A stretch of 64,000 nucleotides of DNA, from the NCBI GenBank assembly GCA_949128115.1, contig OX421961.1:86535277-86599276 (forward strand), written 5' to 3'. This document shows, piece by piece, positions 57,985 through 64,000 of this stretch (its first letter is position 1; each line of letters opens with the position of its first letter). This stretch comes from Anaspis maculata. Taxonomy: Eukaryota > Arthropoda > Insecta > Coleoptera > Scraptiidae. The position numbers and the translations under genes are program-made. The notes beneath the pieces are model-generated. The model had not been told where the DNA came from and did not search any database. It worked only from the letters and a program-made list of their open reading frames with translations.

Positions 57985-58295
57985 TCAACAGTAACGTTAA
58001 AAATAAACTGAGCAAAATTGAAGTGGACCACCCCGAAATTTTGTCTTGGTCAAAATGAGGATATCTGGAGAAAAATTTGCTCGATTTTAGAAATTTTTGT
58101 GATGCTCGATAGAGTAATTTTTTGACAACAATACACCATCTTAGGTCGCTTGATTGTCGACCTTATATACAATATACAGGGTGGCAATGGAAGGAGTGTA
58201 AAAATGACCTAACTTCAGCGAGGTGCCATTTCAACAAGCCGCAGAATTTTTTTCGTCATATTTTCGAAAAGCCTACATCAATATCTGGAGGCAGG
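57985..58295 (+). repeat. Dispersed repeat family F, copy 2
   Basis: Matches 21486-21830 in the same order. It carries TATACAGGGTGGCAATGG at about 58174, where copy 1 has GTACAGGATGGCAATGG. Confidence 0.8.
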
Positions 58296-58364
58296 AGGAG
58301 AATAATATTTTGGCAAGATCCATACTCTATGAACTGTTACCTCTTCCTTTTAATAACTCAAAAC

Positions 58365-59070
58365 CCTGCAGTGCGCTTCATGGCGATTTTGTTCATGTTA
58401 TAGTTGTTAACTGTTATTGAATTCTGCACAGATTCTCGAATTTTCAAAGATGAGTTGTTATTTCTTCAATAGCTCAAGCTATTTTCATTTAAAGGTGCAT
58501 GCTGTAGTGTTCTGGCCAAATCGATTTTTTAAACTCGTTAAACAAAATTATACATCGCGTTGATGATTCTCATGGAGTACACACTTCATTCCAATGGCCC
58601 CGGAAATATTTTCAAAGATGAACACCTCTAACGGTAGAAAAAAATCCGTCCAAATTGTTGAAGAAAAACAAAGTTTTTTCAAGTTGACTTATTCGATCCC
58701 AATTTACACATCGGATTCCATTTCAGGAGACTGAATTCAGTCGGAAAAGATGCAAAACTTGTTATGATCGGTTCAATATGGCACAGAAAGAAAAAGAACC
58801 ACCTAGCCGAGCTTCAATTCCCCACGAGCCTCCTTCAACAATGATCGACACTTTTTGTATCAAAATGATATCAACGGGATACAATGCGTCGAATTACGAT
58901 GTATTTGCATCCAATGAATTAATGGGCTTCATACCCTCCATTTCAAGTTGCAATGTTTCACCCCCATCCCCCTCTCCAATAACTCGAAACACCCAGGTGC
59001 GATTTTGGATATGTAGCAGAGCATTGAACAAAAAATAAAATTTTCAGGACGTCCATATTTTTTCCGAGGA
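58365..59070 (+). repeat. One-armed copy of the giant foldback
   Basis: It contains the loop (CTCAAAACCCTGCAG, GCGATTTTGTT) and then one arm (GTGTTCTGGCC, ATCGACACTTTTTGTATC, TCCAATAACTCGAAAC, GACGTCCATATTTTTTCCGA) of the element at 48214-51838. The second arm is missing. The left side abuts repeat family F and the right side repeat family A. Confidence 0.85.
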
Positions 59071-59084
59071 AGTTTTGCCGATTT

Positions 59085-59312
59085 TTAGCGCATTTTCCAT
59101 CTTGATGAAAATCGATATTGCAACCGCTTTGTCCGTCCGTCCGTTCCTCGAACTCCTCGCAAACTAGACGCCCTAGCTTTCTGATTTTTTCGGTGTTACG
59201 TAGCTGCCACCCCCAAGGCGTGGCTAGGCTATATTGAATTTCTATATCGCGCCGTCAACATAGAGAATCTCCCAGACCTAATGCTCTGGTGTTCTCATTT
59301 TGTGAATAATCA
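59085..59312 (+). repeat. Dispersed repeat family A, copy 3, cut by the BEL element
   Basis: Same orientation as 24850-25160. Matching continues through CTCTGGTGTTCTCATTTT to GAATAAT at 59310, then stops exactly where the LTR begins. This places the retrotransposon insertion inside the repeat. Confidence 0.85.
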
Positions 59313-59564
59313 TGTTAAGTGCATATGTCCTTATCTAAGTAGATTGTATAATATGAGCTGAGCACCCCCACTGCCCTTCCAGGTAGCTTGGGCGAACCCC
59401 TCACGGGATCTTATTGTATTCGCAATGCTTTGTGTGTGCTGTGCACCGCAGACGAAAGATAACCACTCACCAGGCAAGATGTGCCCTTCTGCTAATAAAT
59501 TGTTATTCAGTTGTTACTATACCAAGCGAAGAGTTTGATTAACCCCCCCGTGGGTGAACCCACA
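59313..59564 (+). repeat. 5' LTR of the BEL/Pao element
   Basis: It starts TGTTAAGTGC and ends CCCACA (TG...CA). It contains a TATA-like TGTATAATATGAG (about 59345) and AATAAA (about 59502). The left edge is confirmed by loss of homology with repeat family A. It is followed by CTGGTCCTTCGAGCCGGAT, where the primer binding site is expected. Confidence 0.8.
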
Positions 59565-60041
59565 TTTTCTGGTCCTTCGAGCCGGATGGTTGAACCAGCG
59601 GCAGAGTAAAGCAGTTCGCGAGTGTGATTAGTGATTCTGATCACTGAATCGAGTGATTCAAAGACAAAGTTTCTTCGAGACCAGCAAGTGCCAGTCCCGG
59701 AGTACCTACATCAACTCAAGCAGGGTGTGATTAAGTGATCCACCTAAGAACAATACGAATTAAGTAATTCGAGCCAGTTTCTTCGAGACCAGCGAGTGCC
59801 AGTCCCGGAGTGGTCCTTCGACGTTGCCGAAATTAGGTACAGCAGAAGGTGAGTGGGCTCAAATACTTATCCTTTCGTTCACAATTTCCCTGACCTCTAA
59901 TTGCGGCCAGCAGGTACATAATCACCGCTTAAGTTAGTTGTGATTCTCTATTTCACCTGATTAATTATTCAATTTGTAAGTACAAATTGTACAGTTTGTT
60001 TGTAGCAAACATTTTCGTATATTTGATCAAAATCATACATC
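59565..60041 (+). other. BEL/Pao leader with internal duplication
   Basis: The untranslated leader contains a block of about 30 bases starting TTCTTCGAGACCAGC and ending AGTGCCAGTCCCGGAG, present twice (about 59670 and 59777). TGGTCCTTCGA, found at the LTR edge, also recurs at about 59812. These may be packaging or dimerisation signals. Confidence 0.6.
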
Positions 60042-63000
60042 ATGTCCCTCAGACAGTTAGTGCAAAGTCGTGGTACTATTCGCGGAAAATTGACGCGGAT
60101 CATGTCATTCAATGAAAGGTGTGATGCAAACACACCACTTGAGGAGATCGAGGAAAGGCTAGCCATGTTGCCAGTCATTCTCAAACAATACGAAGACACG
60201 CAAAATTCCATCCTGAGCACGGATGAAGTAACAGAAGCCGCGGTAATCGCAGAACATGAACGGTTGCATGAAGTGTTTGAGAATGACTGGTACAAGGTCA
60301 AGGCCGCTCTGAATGAACGGAAAGGTTCACGAATTAGAGTAATTCAATCCGTGCCATCGCAAATCAATGCGAACAATCAGCACTATAACGTCAAACTCCC
60401 TGAAATAAATTTGGTGGAGTTCAGCGGGGTTTATGCCAAGTGGCTCCCGTTCCATAATTCCTTTAACAGTCTGATTCATGAAAATTCAAATTTGAGCAGC
60501 TGTTCAAAGTTCCATTATTTGAAATCGGCTCTTAAAGGCGATGCCCTTAAGGCCATAGAAGCGATAGAGATTTCGGATGCAAATTATATTGTTGCGTGGA
60601 ATCTTCTGAAAAGGAGATTCCAAAACAAAAGATTAATTGTCAACGATCATGTTCGATCAATTTTGAATATCGCGGAGGTGCGCAAAGCCTCAGCCACCGC
60701 GCTATACGCACTGTTAAACGATCTAAAATGCCACCGTGAGGATTTAAAATCATTCAACATTCCTGTTGATGAATGGAACGCGATCATCGTACCTATAATG
60801 TCGAAAAAATTCGATTACGAAACGTTGAGGCAGTGGGAAAACACGCTGGATGACGAAGTTCCTACGCAGGACGCCCTCGTGGCCTTCCTAGAAAAAAGGT
60901 GTAGATTTTTAGAAGCGTTAAGTGACGCGAATTCTACTCCCAAAGGTATACCGCCTTTCGCGCCAAACACACACCACCCTAAGATTGCTAACAATAGTAA
61001 TTTTTCAAAGTTCAAATCGAGTCATGTGGCTACCGCGCAACGTGACAAGTTTCAATGTTACTTGTGTAAAAAACCACATTCAATAGATTTTTGCCCAGAG
61101 TTTCTTCGATTAAGCATTGGCGACCGGGTTAAAAAGGCAAATTCGATGCTATTGTGCAAGAATTGCTTGCGTAAAAACCACGCAACGACCGACTGCCGGT
61201 CTCGAGCAAAGTGCTCCGAGTGCAATGAATCTGGTCACAATTATTTGCTTCATGAAGCCCATAAAAACACCAGTGTCTCCGCGACAAGTGAATCTAGCGA
61301 GAATGTCGCTACTCATTGTTTTGCCGACGCCAATGAAACCGTATTGTCCACTGCCGTGATCCTAGTAGCCAACAATAAAGGTCAATGGATTTCGGGTAGA
61401 GCCCTGCTCGATCCTGGATCACAAATGAATTTTGCAAGCGCTGCGTTCATTAGAAAACTCGAACTCAAGACCGCGGCAGCAAACCTCAGAATTTCGGGAA
61501 TCAGTGGCGTAAACAGCGAGGCAAACCGTATGACACGCGTCAAGTTCAGGTCACGAGTCGAAGAATTCGAGGCCATGATGAGTTGCTGTGTTGTCGAGAA
61601 GATAACACAAAACCTACCGCGCGTCCCGCTCGGGAACGTTGGCGAAATCTCGCCCGAATTTCCCTTGGCTGATCCAACATTCTTCGAGACAAGCGCCATA
61701 GATTTATTGATCGGCGCGGAGTTATTTTGGCAGCTACTTCTTGATAAAAGGATAAAGATCGGCGACCCGTCGCTATTCTTGACCCATACTCGAGTGGGTT
61801 GGGTAGTTGGGGGTGCGACAAGCCTGAAGGGAAGCACGAAGTCGGCGGTCGCGACCTGCAATCACGCAGTCACGTCGCTGCAAGATGAGCAATTAAATGC
61901 CACCCTGACAAGGTTTTGGGAGCAAGAGGAAATTCCTCATAAGCAAAACATTTGGACAGCTGAAGAAATCGCGTGCGAAGAACATTTTGTAAAAAACTAC
62001 CGGCGAAATGACCAAGGAAGATTTGTCGTGCGACTTCCGTTTAAAAACGAACAAACGATTTGGAGCAATTCCTCGGAATTAGCTTTGCGCCGATTTAATT
62101 TGCTGGAAAAACGCTTTTCCAGAAACCACCAATTGAAATCTCGGTATTCCGCTGTAATACAGGAGTATTTAGATTTGGGGCATATGGAATTAGTACCAGA
62201 AGTCGAAATCAATAATGAACGGTCGTACTATCTCCCACACCACGCTGTTTTCAAATCTCTGTCCGCAAATTCTGTAAAAACGCGAGTGGTATTTGACGGA
62301 ACCGCGGGAGGTAACAGCGATTACCTTTCCCTCAATAAAAACCTGATGGTAGGCCCTGTGATACAGGATGATTTGTTGTCAATACTGCTGAGATTCCGCT
62401 CGCGTGAATATGTATTTACTGCTGATATTAAGCACATGTACCGACAAATTCTTGTCGATCAAAGAGACACCGATTTCCAAAGAATATTTTGGAGGTTCCA
62501 TGAAGATGAACCGATAAAAATTTATCGGCTGAATAGGGTCACCTTCGGTTTAAGCTCTTCGAGCTATTTGGCTGTTAGATGCATTCAACAATTGGCCCGA
62601 GACGTTGAGGATAAGTATCCCGACGCCAGTCTTGTAATACAAAGAGACGCCTACGTGGACGATATAATCGTCGCCAGTAGTAATTTACAGGAAGCTGTAA
62701 ATTTGCAAAATGCAATAAAAGAAATATTTGCCCAAGGGGGTTTTGAACTGGCCAAGTGGTCTTCTAATCACCCAGTCCTTTTGGCAAATGCCGCACCAGA
62801 CGATGTTGGTGCTAGCGTTGTAAATTTGAACAAAAGCGGCATATCCAAAACATTAGGTGTGTTTTGGGACCGAAACTCTGACAGTTTATTATTCAAGACA
62901 ACCCCGATAGACACTTCCGGTTCAATAACAAAGAGAAAAATTCTCAGTCGCATTGCCGCTTTATATGACCCGATGGGTCTGATAGCACCCGTTGTACTCA

Positions 63001-64000
63001 AGGCCAAGCTATTGATGCAACTTTTATGGGCTGATAAGAATTTGGGCTGGGATGACGAGGTTTCGGCAGGTATACGAGATTCCTGGAAGCAATTTGCAGA
63101 AAGTTTGCATTGTTTGAATGATCTTTCTATACCACGTCACGCTGTGATATCAAATCCGATTGCGATTGATATTTGTTCCTTTGCGGATGCTTCCATAAAG
63201 GCCTTTGGCGCTTGCATTTATCTCAGAGCAAGTGATTCCCTCGGAAATTTCCAGTCCAGATTATTGTCAACAAAATCACGAGTCGCTCCAGTAAAGGTAA
63301 TTTCCTTACCACGATTAGAGCTATGCGGTGCTCTTTTATCTGTACAGCTAATGCTGACAGTGCAGAACTCCTTGAGAATCCCGATAGCGAACCGGTACTT
63401 GTTTTCTGATTCCACCATTGTTTTGCATTGGATTGCATCGCCAGCCAACGTTTGGCAAACATATGTGTCAAATCGTGTCGGCGAGATCCAAAGAAACACG
63501 AATAAAGATCAATGGCATCACGTAAACACCCGTGAAAACCCGGCCGATTATGTGAGCCGCGGTTTAGAAGCCCATCAATTAGATGGAAACGCGCTCTGGT
63601 TCAATGGGCCAAAGTGGCTTTCAAAGAACACGGAAGAATGGAATTCCACCCCGCTAACTCAAATGAGTTGCCGCGATGGACCTGAGGAACTCGCGGAAAA
63701 ACGCAAGACAGTTCTTGCCGTGACGGTCCCTCCAACATTTGAAGTTTTAGAGAGATTCTCTTCCTTTGATAAACTGCAACGTGTAATCGCCCATTGTTTG
63801 AGGTTCATAAACAACGCAAGAACTAAGTCCGATTCCAGAATTGTGGGACACTTGACCGTCAAAGAACAGAGAAATGCCCATGATCGCATAATAAAACACA
63901 TTCAAAATCGCGAATTCCATTCAGACCTTGCTAATTTGAACCAAGCTCGCAATTTAGCCAGAGGAAGCAAATTGACTTCCTTAGATCCGTTCATAGGAGA
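60042..64000 (+). CDS. BEL/Pao gag-pol polyprotein, 3' end outside window
   Basis: About 1319 codons are open from the ATG at 60042. Residues about 117-260 match the BEL gag domain (DUF1759 type; LPEINLVEFSG, FHYLKSALKGDA). Zinc knuckles begin at residue 339 (CYLCKKPHSIDFC, then CxxC..H..C repeats). The aspartic protease at about 440-560 has ALLDPGSQMNF, with DPG where DSG or DTG is usual. Reverse transcriptase spans about 750-900 with VVFDGTAG, FTADIKHMY and YVDD at residue 871. RNase H spans about 1045-1170 (SFADASIKAFGA, LPRLELCGALL, FSDSTIVLHWI). Near 1280 an integrase zinc-binding HxxxxH begins. It acts as the replication machinery of the element. The frame has no stops. Confidence 0.93.
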   Translation, partial: MSLRQLVQSRGTIRGKLTRIMSFNERCDANTPLEEIEERLAMLPVILKQYEDTQNSILSTDEVTEAAVIAEHERLHEVFENDWYKVKAALNERKGSRIRVIQSVPSQINANNQHYNVKLPEINLVEFSGVYAKWLPFHNSFNSLIHENSNLSSCSKFHYLKSALKGDALKAIEAIEISDANYIVAWNLLKRRFQNKRLIVNDHVRSILNIAEVRKASATALYALLNDLKCHREDLKSFNIPVDEWNAIIVPIMSKKFDYETLRQWENTLDDEVPTQDALVAFLEKRCRFLEALSDANSTPKGIPPFAPNTHHPKIANNSNFSKFKSSHVATAQRDKFQCYLCKKPHSIDFCPEFLRLSIGDRVKKANSMLLCKNCLRKNHATTDCRSRAKCSECNESGHNYLLHEAHKNTSVSATSESSENVATHCFADANETVLSTAVILVANNKGQWISGRALLDPGSQMNFASAAFIRKLELKTAAANLRISGISGVNSEANRMTRVKFRSRVEEFEAMMSCCVVEKITQNLPRVPLGNVGEISPEFPLADPTFFETSAIDLLIGAELFWQLLLDKRIKIGDPSLFLTHTRVGWVVGGATSLKGSTKSAVATCNHAVTSLQDEQLNATLTRFWEQEEIPHKQNIWTAEEIACEEHFVKNYRRNDQGRFVVRLPFKNEQTIWSNSSELALRRFNLLEKRFSRNHQLKSRYSAVIQEYLDLGHMELVPEVEINNERSYYLPHHAVFKSLSANSVKTRVVFDGTAGGNSDYLSLNKNLMVGPVIQDDLLSILLRFRSREYVFTADIKHMYRQILVDQRDTDFQRIFWRFHEDEPIKIYRLNRVTFGLSSSSYLAVRCIQQLARDVEDKYPDASLVIQRDAYVDDIIVASSNLQEAVNLQNAIKEIFAQGGFELAKWSSNHPVLLANAAPDDVGASVVNLNKSGISKTLGVFWDRNSDSLLFKTTPIDTSGSITKRKILSRIAALYDPMGLIAPVVLKAKLLMQLLWADKNLGWDDEVSAGIRDSWKQFAESLHCLNDLSIPRHAVISNPIAIDICSFADASIKAFGACIYLRASDSLGNFQSRLLSTKSRVAPVKVISLPRLELCGALLSVQLMLTVQNSLRIPIANRYLFSDSTIVLHWIASPANVWQTYVSNRVGEIQRNTNKDQWHHVNTRENPADYVSRGLEAHQLDGNALWFNGPKWLSKNTEEWNSTPLTQMSCRDGPEELAEKRKTVLAVTVPPTFEVLERFSSFDKLQRVIAHCLRFINNARTKSDSRIVGHLTVKEQRNAHDRIIKHIQNREFHSDLANLNQARNLARGSKLTSLDPFIG

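Larger units (their letters stand above)
59313..64000 (+). mobile_element. BEL/Pao LTR retrotransposon (continues past window)
   Basis: In order: 5' LTR, untranslated leader, and one open gag-pol frame reaching the window end. The internal order gag, protease, RT, RNase H, integrase and the gag/protease types are diagnostic of BEL/Pao. The uninterrupted frame indicates a young copy. The 3' LTR and most of integrase lie outside. Confidence 0.95.

Noticed and set aside
61117..63901. Minus-strand frames of 66-159 residues and short plus-strand frames
   Set aside because: They overlap the intact BEL/Pao polyprotein in other frames.

Overview
The window looks like repeat-dense nuclear DNA from an insect. 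The evidence is an AT-rich background, short spliceosomal introns (53 and 65 bp), a chemoreceptor gene of the insect carbon-dioxide receptor family, and arthropod-type CR1/Jockey-like and BEL/Pao retrotransposons. Frequent GTAGGTA runs would suit a hemipteran such as an aphid, scale insect or whitefly, but that placement is a weak inference.

Only one host gene is secure. A gustatory receptor of the CO2-receptor lineage lies on the minus strand at 54086-55571, in three exons, with the C-terminal TYLxxLxQF signature and the family-specific N-terminal TTKSLLVLFQIMG block. Two weaker exon candidates are noted at 13958-13983 (+) and 53289-53519 (-).

Most of the rest is transposon-derived. A CR1/Jockey-like non-LTR element (27665-32282, minus) has an open reverse-transcriptase frame, but its endonuclease is split by a 1466-bp foldback element carrying a 5-bp target duplication. 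A BEL/Pao LTR retrotransposon enters at 59313 and runs open to the window end, covering gag, protease, RT, RNase H and the start of integrase. Two divergent LTR-like promoter units (about 1590-2060 minus, 9190-9600 plus) share a heat-shock-element-like site, a TATA box and an initiator. Fossils include an RT fragment (924-1087) and a Tc1/mariner transposase fragment (41408-41660, minus).

The most distinctive property is the density of inverted-repeat (foldback or MITE-like) elements. Many end in CAGGGTG, CCGGGTG or GGGGAA and have TA target duplications. They lie at 242-768, 7798-9181, 9734-10394, 11499-12451, 12454-13034, 36635-37356, 38741-39548, 40179-41258, 43278-43848, 45965-47043 and a 3.6-kb one at 48214-51838. 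Several are nested in or abut one another. Other repeats are a TTAA-flanked element full of a 19-bp palindrome (4829-5457), nested hAT-like elements (22610-23724), a 260-bp satellite (25262-26172), a tRNA-like SINE (36285-36505) and dispersed families present two or three times.

All coordinates come from reading by eye. Repeat ends marked about may be off by tens of bases.
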